NCBI GenBank assembly: GCA_012512605.1
Contig: JAAZDX010000028.1
Location: 1-38,429, forward strand
Source of the DNA: Bacillota bacterium
Lineage (GTDB): Bacteria; Bacillota; UBA4882; UBA10575
Direction: 5' to 3'
Length of the DNA stretch: 38,429 nucleotides
This document shows, piece by piece, positions 31,079 through 38,208 of this stretch (the first letter of the stretch is position 1; each line of letters starts with the position of its first letter). The notes under the pieces are model-generated. The model had not been told where the DNA came from, did not search any database, and was given only the letters and a program-made list of their open reading frames with translations. Made by a program: the position numbers and the translations under genes.

Positions 31079-32740
31079 ATGCGGATCACCATTGCACAAC
31101 TGAACCCGGTGGTGGGGGATTTAAGCGGGAATCTGGACCGCCTCGAACACCTCTTGGCGCGGGAAGGCGCGGGTACTGATCTTGTAGTCCTGCCCGAACT
31201 TTATCTCACCGGATACCCGCCCTTTGGGTTGCTGGATAAGGCGTGGTTTCGGCAGCAGGTTTCAACGGCGCTGGAACATTTACGCGGCTTATCGGCCCGT
31301 TACCGGGAGACCGCAATTTTAGTAGGGGCCGCGGTGCCAAGGGCTACGGAAACCGGAAAGGGCTGGTACAATTCGGCCCTTTTATATGCGGGAGGGGAAC
31401 TCTTGTGGGCGCAGGATAAGGCCACCCTTCCCGCCTATGATCTCTTTAATGAGGCGGCTTATTTTCAATCGGGCCAGCCGGCCCCGGTCGTTACTTTAAA
31501 CGGCAAACGACTCGGGGTAGTAATCGGGGAAGACCTTTGGACGCTGGCGTCCGCGACCAGAGCGGAGCTGGAGCCGTCGCCACTGCTTACGGAATTAGCA
31601 GCCCAAACCGGGTTGATCATTAACCTGGCGGCTTATCCCTTTTATTCCGGGTGGGAGGATAAACTGTACCGCTTTGGTGCCGCTTGTGCGCAACGCTTCC
31701 AGATTCCGTTCCTCTTCGTCAATCAGGTCGGCGCCAACGAAGAGCTGATTTTTTGTGGACAGAGCCTTTTGGTCAGTGCCGATGGGACCACACGCTATGT
31801 GGCTCCTTCATTTCAGGAAGCGGTGGCGGTGGTAGATCTGGACGCGGAAGAATCGCCTGCTGACCAGTCTGCTGTCCCGGCCCGCCCTTCGGCGCGGCGG
31901 ATGGTTTACGACGCATTAGTGCTGGGAATCCGCGATTATGCCCGTAAGACCGGGTTTACCAAAGCTGTGATCGGCCTCTCCGGCGGAATTGATTCCGCCC
32001 TGGTTTGTTGTTTGGCTGCCGAGGCCTTAGGGCCGGAGAATGTCCTGGCGGTGACGATGCCTTCCCCCTTCTCTTCCGTCGGTAGTGTGGAGGATTCCCG
32101 CGTCTTGGCGCAAAATTTGGGGATCGACTTTAAGATGATCCCCATTACTGCTTTTTTTCAGAGTTTCCTTACGGGATTACGCCCTTACATCGGCCACCCA
32201 AATGGCCCCCACGACACCACGGAAGAGAATTTACAAGCCCGGATCCGGGCCAATATTTTAATGGCTTTATCCAATAAGTACGGTTATCTGGTCCTGAGTG
32301 CGGGCAACAAAAGTGAAATGATGGTTGGCTATTCCACCCTGAATGGGGTTGATTTAAGCGGCGGACTTGCTGTCCTTGCCGACGTGCCAAAAACCATCGT
32401 TTACGAATTGGCCACAGAGGCCAACCGGGAGCGGGAGGTGATCCCGGTGGAGATCATTACGAAACCGCCCTCTGCGGAGCTGCGCCCGGACCAACTGGAT
32501 CAAGATACCCTGCCCCCCTACCCCATCCTTGATCGGGTTTTAGCTTTATATCTCGACGAGAACTGGACACCGGACGAAATCAAGGCGGCCGGATTTGCGG
32601 TGGAGACGGTGGACTGGGTCATCAAGGCGGTCCACCGGAGTGAGTATAAACGGCGGCAGACGGCTCCCGGTCTGCGGGTGACGACGAATCCGTTAGGACC
32701 AAAACGGCGGCTGCCGGTCGCCGGAAAACTCCAAATTTAA
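31079..32740 (+). CDS. nadE: NAD+ synthetase with an N-terminal glutaminase-like domain lacking the catalytic Cys
   Basis: The 553-residue two-domain enzyme of the glutamine-dependent NadE class converts nicotinate adenine dinucleotide to NAD. The N-terminal nitrilase-fold domain keeps the triad Glu (E40, VLPELYLTGYPP) and Lys (K114, DKATLPAY). The position normally held by the nucleophile in C-E-D-L-W is Gly (G150, VVIGEDLW; codon GGG at 31526-31528). The C-terminal synthetase domain is intact, with the pyrophosphatase loop LSGGIDSALVCCLAAEALG, the SAGNKSEMMVGY segment and the YPILD region. It should therefore depend on free ammonia, unless another residue substitutes. The ATG at 31079 follows AAGGGGG. 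It stands apart from the nadABC operon. Confidence 0.92.
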   Translation: MRITIAQLNPVVGDLSGNLDRLEHLLAREGAGTDLVVLPELYLTGYPPFGLLDKAWFRQQVSTALEHLRGLSARYRETAILVGAAVPRATETGKGWYNSALLYAGGELLWAQDKATLPAYDLFNEAAYFQSGQPAPVVTLNGKRLGVVIGEDLWTLASATRAELEPSPLLTELAAQTGLIINLAAYPFYSGWEDKLYRFGAACAQRFQIPFLFVNQVGANEELIFCGQSLLVSADGTTRYVAPSFQEAVAVVDLDAEESPADQSAVPARPSARRMVYDALVLGIRDYARKTGFTKAVIGLSGGIDSALVCCLAAEALGPENVLAVTMPSPFSSVGSVEDSRVLAQNLGIDFKMIPITAFFQSFLTGLRPYIGHPNGPHDTTEENLQARIRANILMALSNKYGYLVLSAGNKSEMMVGYSTLNGVDLSGGLAVLADVPKTIVYELATEANREREVIPVEIITKPPSAELRPDQLDQDTLPPYPILDRVLALYLDENWTPDEIKAAGFAVETVDWVIKAVHRSEYKRRQTAPGLRVTTNPLGPKRRLPVAGKLQI

Positions 32741-32758
32741 GGTGTGAGCTAAATCCCC

Positions 32759-32787
32759 TTGACAAAAAACAAAATGTAGCCTATTAT
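32759..32787 (+). promoter_or_regulatory. Sigma-A-type promoter of the CsoR-family/thioredoxin operon
   Basis: A near-ideal promoter: -35 TTGACA (32759-32764), an exact 17-base spacer, and -10 TATTAT (32782-32787). Its -10 abuts the operator palindrome, as expected for repression. Confidence 0.85.
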
Positions 32788-32804
32788 ATACCGTAGGGGG
32801 TATA
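32787..32804. promoter_or_regulatory. Probable operator of the CsoR/CstR-family repressor
   Basis: TATACC-GTAGGG-GGTATA is an inverted repeat with a G-tract centre flanked by AT, the pattern bound by CsoR-family tetramers. It starts at the last base of the -10, so the bound repressor would block its own promoter. Confidence 0.7.
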
Positions 32805-32824
32805 GTAAGGAGGTGGGAAGGTCG

Positions 32825-33124
32825 ATGACCCAGCATGGGGCGGATCATATTGACCAGATTTCCGGAGATATTAAAGAAGATCTCTTAAAACGTTTGCGCC
32901 GTATTGAAGGCCAGGTGCGTGGGTTGCAACGGATGATTGAAGAAGAACGTTCCTGCCAGGAAGTGGTCTACCAGGCGGCTGCGGTGAAAGCAGCGGTGGT
33001 GCAAGTGGCAATGACGATCTTAAGCAATCAACTGGCGACTTGCCTCGCAGAGGAAATGGCCCAAGGAGGTAATCCGGAGGCGGCGATGAAGCGTTTTACC
33101 GAAGTCTTTAAGAAGTTTTATTAA
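32825..33124 (+). CDS. CsoR/CstR-family (DUF156) metal- or persulfide-sensing repressor
   Basis: The 99-residue all-helical repressor begins its core at LKRLRRIEGQVRGLQRMIEE (21-40). The two sensor cysteines C44 (ERSCQEV) and C73 (LATCLAE) are 29 residues apart, as in both CsoR and CstR. The His that completes the Cu(I) site of CsoR falls on Q69 (SNQLATC). Cys-Cys without that His is closer to CstR, which reacts with persulfides, than to a copper sensor. The ATG at 32825 is preferred over GTG at 32813, which overlaps AAGGAGG. It is cotranscribed with trxA 18 bases on and autoregulated through the operator upstream. Confidence 0.85.
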   Translation: MTQHGADHIDQISGDIKEDLLKRLRRIEGQVRGLQRMIEEERSCQEVVYQAAAVKAAVVQVAMTILSNQLATCLAEEMAQGGNPEAAMKRFTEVFKKFY

Positions 33125-33142
33125 TTTGAGGAGGGAAAAAAG

Positions 33143-33460
33143 ATGGCTTTGACGTTAACCCAGGATAACTTTAAAACGGAAGTGCTCGACTATAAGGGCG
33201 TCGCCATGGTTGATTTTTGGGCACCGTGGTGTGGTCCTTGCCGGATGGTAGCACCGATCATCGATCAGCTGGCCGAGGAGTATGAGGGGAAAGTAAAGAT
33301 CGGGAAAGTAAACACCGATGAAAACTTAGCCCTTTCCACCCAGTATCAGATCATGACGATCCCAACCATGCTTGTCTTTAAAGACGGTAAAGTGGTGGAC
33401 ACCATCAACGGCGCGCTCCCTAAACAGCGGATTGCGGCCGTCCTTGACAAATGGATATAA
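33143..33460 (+). CDS. trxA: Thioredoxin
   Basis: The 105-residue classical thioredoxin has the redox site WAPWCGPCR (C30, C33), buried Asp near residue 24 (VDFWA) and the cis-proline in MTIPTMLVF. It reduces protein disulfides. The ATG follows GAGGAGGG. As the second gene behind a thiol-based repressor and ahead of a terminator, its expression should follow that sensor's signal, perhaps sulfur or thiol stress. Confidence 0.95.
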   Translation: MALTLTQDNFKTEVLDYKGVAMVDFWAPWCGPCRMVAPIIDQLAEEYEGKVKIGKVNTDENLALSTQYQIMTIPTMLVFKDGKVVDTINGALPKQRIAAVLDKWI

Positions 33461-33465
33461 TAAAA

Positions 33466-33497
33466 AAGGCTGGTGGCGAAGGCCACCGCCTTTTTTT
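33466..33497 (+). terminator. Intrinsic terminator of the repressor/thioredoxin operon
   Basis: AAGGC-T-GGTGGC pairs with GCCACC-GCCTT with one bulged T and a 4-base loop, then a run of T. The A-run on its left could let it also end the converging carboxypeptidase transcript. Confidence 0.8.
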
Positions 33498-33560
33498 GAA
33501 TGGGGTGCGTTTGCGCTTTCGTAGCCCCAAGGCTTAAAAGCGGCTACGGACGACCGCCTT

Positions 33561-34865
33561 TTAGAATAGACCGCGGATTTGTTGGGCGAGCCAGGAAAAG
33601 AAGGCGCGGATCTGTTGGAAGATGAGCCGGAAAAAACCGGCTTTTTCCACTTCTGCGGTGGTTACCAGTGCCACACTTTCCTGCGACGGCCCTTCTGCCG
33701 TCAGATACTCGTACTCGGTTGGGCCCGTATAGGTCATGACTAACCTTCCAACTTGCTGGCCTTTGGTTACCGGGGCGGTTAATTTCTCCGTTTCCAATTG
33801 CACCTGGGGCTGGTAGAGATCGGCTTCGCCCCGCCGGATGAGAAGCGTTAAAGGTTTAGCCGTGGCGATGCCCACCCGGTTGGTTTTCCCCTTTTGGACC
33901 GGGAGATCGGGCTGATCTGGATCTTGGTAACCTGCGGGAACCAGCTCCTTCCGCTCAAAGCTGTTAAACCCGTAATCCAGCAGTTTTTTTGTTTCCTGAA
34001 AACGATCGGCGTAAGAGCGGCCTTTCATCACCACCGAGATGAGACGGACATCATCCCGCTGGGCGGTGGCGGTAAAACAGTAGCCCGCCAGTGCTGTCGA
34101 GCCGGTTTTTAACCCATCGACCCCTTCGTAACCATAGACCAGTTCCGGTAACATCCAGTTCCAGTTGTCCATTCTAATCGCATCACCCGTATCGGGACGG
34201 AAAGTTTTCCGGGGGATGCTCGCGATGGTTAGGACTTCCGGATAATCCTGGAGGATGCGTAGGGCCATCAGTGCAGTATCTTTGGCGGAAGCTAAATTTT
34301 CCGCGTCGGCCGTTCCAGCCGGGTGCATTCCGAATAAATCCTTGTTGTTCAAGCCGGTGGAGTTGACAAAGGTGTAATTCTCCATCCCCAGCTCCTTTGC
34401 TTTGGCGTTCATCAGGCGTACAAATTCGGTTTCGCTGCCTGCTAGCACTTCCGCTAAGGCGATTGTTGCTCCGTTGGCCGAGTAGATGGCCATTGCTTCG
34501 TAAAGTTCGCCGATGGTATAGTGCTCGTTCCGGCGCAGCGGAACATTGGAGAGGGAGAGGTTCTGGGAAACACGGTACGCATATTCGCTGATGCTGGTCG
34601 TATCTTCCCAGGAGATCTGTTGGTTGTTAATGGCTTCTAAAATTAAATATTCGGTCAGGATCTTTGACATACTGGCCATGGCCAAAGGTTGGTCCGCGTT
34701 TTTTTCGTAGAGAATCTTTCCGGAAGCAGCGTCGACCAAGACCGCGGCTTCAACCCGTAAACGGAGCGGGTCAGCAGTTTGTGCCAAAGTTGACGGGGCC
34801 GTTAAGACAAGCAGCGTTGTAATGAGCAAGAACAAAGCCCGCCGTTTATTTCGAGTGTTCCACAC
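33561..34865 (-). CDS. dacF: S11 family D-alanyl-D-alanine carboxypeptidase (DacF-like)
   Basis: The 434-residue penicillin-binding protein trims the terminal D-Ala from peptidoglycan stem peptides outside the cytoplasmic membrane. It has a signal peptide (about 1-29, ending TLAQ) and the catalytic motifs S65-M-S-K68, S129-A-N131 and K253-T-G255 (GLKTGSTALAGYC). A PBP5_C-type beta domain follows, and the C-terminus is an amphipathic helix (FFRLIFQQIRAFFSWLAQQI) that anchors it to the membrane. It is complete. The GTG start is paired with GGGGGTGA upstream. DacF belongs to sporulation operons in Bacillus, but here no spoIIA genes adjoin, so the dacF label rests on similarity only. Confidence 0.9.
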   Translation of the reverse strand: MWNTRNKRRALFLLITTLLVLTAPSTLAQTADPLRLRVEAAVLVDAASGKILYEKNADQPLAMASMSKILTEYLILEAINNQQISWEDTTSISEYAYRVSQNLSLSNVPLRRNEHYTIGELYEAMAIYSANGATIALAEVLAGSETEFVRLMNAKAKELGMENYTFVNSTGLNNKDLFGMHPAGTADAENLASAKDTALMALRILQDYPEVLTIASIPRKTFRPDTGDAIRMDNWNWMLPELVYGYEGVDGLKTGSTALAGYCFTATAQRDDVRLISVVMKGRSYADRFQETKKLLDYGFNSFERKELVPAGYQDPDQPDLPVQKGKTNRVGIATAKPLTLLIRRGEADLYQPQVQLETEKLTAPVTKGQQVGRLVMTYTGPTEYEYLTAEGPSQESVALVTTAEVEKAGFFRLIFQQIRAFFSWLAQQIRGLF

Positions 34866-34986
34866 CTCTAATCACCCCCTAAGCTAAAATCCTTATAATG
34901 CCGAAAATTAATTTACTTTACATTATAACATAAGGGTGTTGCCGAAGGGTCGTTAATTTCCGTAATTATGTAACTCCTGAAAAGGT

Positions 34987-35014
34987 CCAACCGTAGTCGG
35001 TTGGGGCTTTTTTA
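34987..35014. terminator. Hairpin terminator in the gene-free region
   Basis: A 7-bp stem, CCAACCG / CGGTTGG, with a TAGT loop. It has a strong T-run on the rightward side and a weaker CCTTTT on the leftward side. It may end the leftward MFS-DUF378 transcript, or an unseen rightward small RNA. Confidence 0.6.
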
Positions 35015-35026
35015 AAGAGTCATCAT

Positions 35027-35090
35027 CCTAGTAAGTTAGAACAATTAGGACAAGCAAAAAGGATTAGCTTTTGTCTAGATCGTTAAGTTG
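35027..35090 (+). repeat. Intergenic element, copy B
   Basis: The segment begins CCTAGTAAGTTAGA and ends TGTCTAGATCGTTAAGTTG. Its last 30 bases match copy A (25104-25133) at about 22 positions, including an unbroken TAGATCGTTA, and the leading GTTAGA is at nearly the same distance. Confidence 0.45.
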
Positions 35091-35239
35091 CGGTTTATTG
35101 TTGATTTAAGTATTTTTCCATACGTTTAGTGAGATTTTTCGGAAGCCGGAAAAGGTGTTTTCTAAGGAGTCGCCCACGCTGGCTACGACATCACAACGAG
35201 GATGAAAAAATTGAGCCAGGCGGGCGACAAAAGGCAACC

Positions 35240-35443
35240 TTATTCGTTTTTGGCCTGTTCGCGTTCGCGAAACAGCAAGGTAAGGCAATAGAGCCCGGCT
35301 AAACCAACAAGGGAGTAGATGATCCGACTTACCATGGAGCTCGTTCCGCCAAACATATTCGCGACCAGGTCGAACTGGAACAAACCGACCAGGAGCCAAT
35401 TGAGGGCGCCAATGATCACTAATATTAACGCCAGCCGGTCCAT
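35240..35443 (-). CDS. DUF378 family small membrane protein
   Basis: The 67-residue protein has two membrane helices. It begins MDRLALILVIIGALNWLLVG and continues FQFDLVANMFGG, the conserved signature of DUF378 (YuzA-like). The function is unknown. AAAGGAGG stands at the right distance from the ATG. It lies 66 bases after the MFS gene on the same strand and is probably cotranscribed. Confidence 0.88.
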   Translation of the reverse strand: MDRLALILVIIGALNWLLVGLFQFDLVANMFGGTSSMVSRIIYSLVGLAGLYCLTLLFREREQAKNE

Positions 35444-35509
35444 AATTTAACCTCCTTTACCCATTTTATTGATGAACTTCTTGTAAAAAGAGTCGTTTTC
35501 GCCTGTCCT

Positions 35510-36736
35510 TCATTGTTCACCCCCTTGAAGCCCTTCCGGCAGAATCTGCTTAGGATGGATGAAGAAAAAGGCCAGGGCGGCGATGGCGACCACGCACCCG
35601 ACATTACTCCAGAAGATGAGCGGCTCGCCGTACTTGGAGGCGAAGCTGAACAGGGGTGGACCGATCGCCACCCCAAAAAAACGGACCGTTCCGTACAGAC
35701 AGGTGACCAGTCCCCGCTCACTGGTGGGTGCGGAAGAAGTAATAAGGGTGTTGAGGGCGGGTAAGGCCATTCCGGTGCCCGTTCCGATCAGGGTCGCAAA
35801 GATCGTTTTGCTGACCATGCCATCGCCTAACGGGAAGCAAAACAAACCCAAGGCCACGAGGGCAAGGCCGCCGATGATGGTCCATTTCATGATCTTGACC
35901 ATCTGCTGTTTGAGCACAATCCCAAAGATGTAGGAAGTGACCGCCATCGCCAGGACGGGAATGGCAATAATCAAGCCCCGTTCAAAAATCTGAAGGTGAA
36001 ATTTCTTTTCAAGCAGATCGGAGAAGAAACTTAACAATCCGAATAAGGAAAAGAGGACAATGAGACCACAGAGGAAGGCAACCCCCAAATTTACCCCTTT
36101 CTCCTTTAGAATCTGGAGGAGATTGGTGAAGTAGGAAGAGAGGGGTTGCGCTTTTTTTTGGGATTTTGCTTCTTGCGCAATGAAAAAGATGGCGAGGGCA
36201 ATCGGTAAGGCCAGGGCGCCATAGACAAAGAATGGCATGTACCAAGCGATTAAACCGATGGCCGCTCCCGCCAAGGGACTGATGACTTTGCCCAACCCAT
36301 TGGCCGCTTCTAAAAGGCCCAGGACTTGGGCCCGTTCGTTATCTTGGATCAGATCGCCCGATAGGGCCATGGCCAGTTGGTAGGTGCCCCCAGCGCCGAT
36401 CCCCTGAATGATTCGGGAGCCTAAAATGTAAGGGTAGGCGTTTCCTTTAAAGAGCAAAGCGGCGGTGCCGGCGAGCAGCCCGCCCGTACCGTAGATGATG
36501 AGGGCGGGGACCATGACAAGTTTCCGCCCAACGTGGTCGGAGAGCATTCCGGCGAAAGGAATCGTTAGTCCGGCCGGGATCGAGAAGGCGGTGATCAAGA
36601 GACCGACTTGGAGGAGGGAAACGTCTAAAGCCCTTTGGATTGCTGGGAGGACCGGAATTAACATCGAATTGCCTAAAACCATGATGAAAGGAACGGTCGC
36701 CAAAACCCCGATGGTTGGCTTGATCTGCGCATCCAT
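35510..36736 (-). CDS. MFS transporter (drug/metabolite efflux type)
   Basis: The 408-residue protein has 12 predicted membrane helices. The MFS loop motif between helices 2 and 3 reads GMLSDHVGRKLVMVPALI. The helix-5 region (LLEAANGLGKVISPLAGAAI) fits the drug:proton antiporter group. The substrate is unknown. The frame is open much further upstream, to 37111, but AAAAGGAGG seven to eight bases before the ATG at 36734-36736 fixes the start. The extension would be a Cys/His/Arg-rich, non-membrane sequence antisense to the next gene. Confidence 0.88.
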   Translation of the reverse strand: MDAQIKPTIGVLATVPFIMVLGNSMLIPVLPAIQRALDVSLLQVGLLITAFSIPAGLTIPFAGMLSDHVGRKLVMVPALIIYGTGGLLAGTAALLFKGNAYPYILGSRIIQGIGAGGTYQLAMALSGDLIQDNERAQVLGLLEAANGLGKVISPLAGAAIGLIAWYMPFFVYGALALPIALAIFFIAQEAKSQKKAQPLSSYFTNLLQILKEKGVNLGVAFLCGLIVLFSLFGLLSFFSDLLEKKFHLQIFERGLIIAIPVLAMAVTSYIFGIVLKQQMVKIMKWTIIGGLALVALGLFCFPLGDGMVSKTIFATLIGTGTGMALPALNTLITSSAPTSERGLVTCLYGTVRFFGVAIGPPLFSFASKYGEPLIFWSNVGCVVAIAALAFFFIHPKQILPEGLQGGEQ

Positions 36737-36889
36737 CTTGTATCCTCCTTTTAAGGCGGTTGCGGCATAACAATCATAGTGTGCCAAGGAAAGGAATTTA
36801 TTAAACCAACAACTTACACAAAGAGCCCGGGCTGGCCGGTGGCAAAAGTGGAATAGTTTACCGCAGCCATGCATAATTTGAGGATAAGG

Positions 36890-37825
36890 ATGGTGAGGGC
36901 AGTGTGGAAATATATCCTTCTTTTGCTTGGCGTCTGCCTGTTCTGTGCGCCGGTCCAAGGCCATGAAGGACCCGGTGCCGAGCGGCCGGTCGAAGTCTAT
37001 TTTGCGGCGGTTGATCCGGAAGGCGACGACTACGGGCCGGGGAGTTATGTGTACCCCCGGAATCTGGCTTTCCGACCTTATGAAGGCCTTTACGACCTTC
37101 TGTGGTTCCAAGTCTCCGGCGATGGAGAGCAGTTATTCTTTGATTTACAGATTAAAGAGGTGACCAATCCCTGGAACGCGCCGGAAGGATTTATCCACCC
37201 GGTGATCAATATTTATATCGACACGAAGGCTGGGGGAAGGACCACCCCCTTAAGCGAAGCGCTGGGGGTTAAGATGGCACCACCGTACGGCTGGGAGTTT
37301 TGTCTAGAGGGGGTGGGCTGGGAAAGTAGTCGGTTGGTTTCTTTAACCGCCGATCAAACTTTGGCCTCAGCCGACCTCGCCGCCGTCTACCTGCCGGACC
37401 AAAACTTGATCCGCTTAACGGTACCTATGGCGTTGGTGGGCCGCCCGCAGAAAAGTTGGCGGTATTATGTACTGGTTGGGGCTTATGATGGCTTTGGTCC
37501 TGGTTTTCTCCGAGAGATCCGTGCTGAACCCGGCGACTGGCACTTTGGAGGGGCAAAAACGCCAGAAGCACCTCGTATTCTTGACCTGTTGGCGCCGGAA
37601 AGGGGTAAATATGCGCAGGAAAGACAGTTACAACCGGGGAAAGACGGGCTGCCGGTGATTTACCCGTTCAACATGGAAAAACGGATCCCTTGGGGATATT
37701 TTGGGGCAGCCGGTCTCCTCCTTGCCCTTGGTGGGCTGCTCAAACGACGAATGGTGATTACCGGTTTTTGGTTAAAAGGTACTACCCCTGGCGAAGACGG
37801 TAAACTACAAAAAGATGAGAAATAA
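36890..37825 (+). CDS. Secreted, C-terminally anchored protein with a glucodextranase C-terminal-like domain
   Basis: The protein of about 311 residues has a signal peptide (VWKYILLLLGVCLFCAPVQG). A large extracytoplasmic domain follows that resembles the C-terminal binding module of glucodextranases (Glucodextran_C): DPEGDDYGPGSYVYPRNLAF, a FDLQIKEVTNPWNAPEGF stretch, INIYIDTKAGG, and YYVLVGAYDGFGPGFLREI. One C-terminal membrane helix (about 280-298) precedes a short charged tail. In other proteins this module sits beside glycosidase or SLH domains; here it stands alone, so it may bind surface polysaccharide. The ATG at 36890 with GAGG six bases upstream is preferred over the ATG at 36869. 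It is divergent from the MFS gene. Confidence 0.75.
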   Translation: MVRAVWKYILLLLGVCLFCAPVQGHEGPGAERPVEVYFAAVDPEGDDYGPGSYVYPRNLAFRPYEGLYDLLWFQVSGDGEQLFFDLQIKEVTNPWNAPEGFIHPVINIYIDTKAGGRTTPLSEALGVKMAPPYGWEFCLEGVGWESSRLVSLTADQTLASADLAAVYLPDQNLIRLTVPMALVGRPQKSWRYYVLVGAYDGFGPGFLREIRAEPGDWHFGGAKTPEAPRILDLLAPERGKYAQERQLQPGKDGLPVIYPFNMEKRIPWGYFGAAGLLLALGGLLKRRMVITGFWLKGTTPGEDGKLQKDEK

Positions 37826-37861
37826 TCACAGAGTAACCTGAATTTGGGTATAGATTTCCTC

Positions 37862-37890
37862 TCCCCGCCGAATACTAAAGGGGACGGGGA
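37862..37890 (+). promoter_or_regulatory. Hairpin overlapping the yaaL ribosome binding site
   Basis: TCCCCG (37862-37867) can pair with CGGGGA (37885-37890), with a further CC/GG pair inside. The right arm includes most of the GGGGAGGG ribosome binding site of yaaL, so translation may be dampened. Confidence 0.4.
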
Positions 37891-37899
37891 GGGAACGCA

Positions 37900-38208
37900 A
37901 TGTTTGCCGGGAAGAAGGATTTAATCAACAGTCTATTGAACCAAATAATTAAGGTCGAAGGTTACCAAAAAAAACAAGCGGAAGAAAGGTATTGGCGGCT
38001 GGTCGAGGACGCCAAAAAAGACTGGCAGGAGGCGCGGGCTTACTTTAATACCGTTACCGATCCGGCATTGGTCGATCACGCCATTTATGCGCTGGGCGCG
38101 GCCGAAAAACGCTATGTTTATCTGCTGAAAAAGGCCCGGGAGGAACGGTTTTTCCAGGAGAAGTTTTTGGTGGAAGGGAAAGGGTTCTCTTTAGGGGAGG
38201 AGGTTTGA
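37900..38208 (+). CDS. yaaL: YaaL family protein (DUF2508)
   Basis: The 102-residue charged, mostly helical cytoplasmic protein has the DUF2508 core DAKKDWQEARAYFNTVTDPA and LVDHAIYALGAAEKRYVYLL. The function is not known. In Bacillota yaaL lies directly ahead of bofA, as here; the stop of yaaL abuts the bofA GTG with no gap. GGGGAGGG precedes its ATG but lies inside a possible hairpin. Confidence 0.88.
   Translation: MFAGKKDLINSLLNQIIKVEGYQKKQAEERYWRLVEDAKKDWQEARAYFNTVTDPALVDHAIYALGAAEKRYVYLLKKAREERFFQEKFLVEGKGFSLGEEV

Larger units (their letters stand above)
34866..35239. other. 374-base gene-free region with an orphan terminator and the second copy of the intergenic element
   Basis: The region lies between the start of the carboxypeptidase gene and the end of the DUF378 gene, both leftward. 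A leftward TATAAT (34922-34927) is a candidate -10 for the carboxypeptidase gene, but its -35 is poor. A hairpin CCAACCG (34987-34993) / CGGTTGG (34998-35004) runs into seven T on the rightward strand, where no gene lies upstream, and into CCTTTT on the leftward strand. Copy B of the 65-base element lies at 35027-35090. The rest, to 35239, shows no convincing small gene. Confidence 0.55.

Noticed and set aside
35106..35399. Leftward 97-codon open frame overlapping DUF378
   Set aside because: It overlaps the well-supported DUF378 gene in another frame, has no ribosome binding site of its own and resembles no protein family.
36737..37111. Long open extension upstream of the MFS transporter start
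   Set aside because: It would add 125 Cys/His/Arg-rich residues ahead of the first membrane helix, overlaps the divergent secreted-protein gene, and the strong AAAAGGAGG fixes the ATG at 36734-36736.
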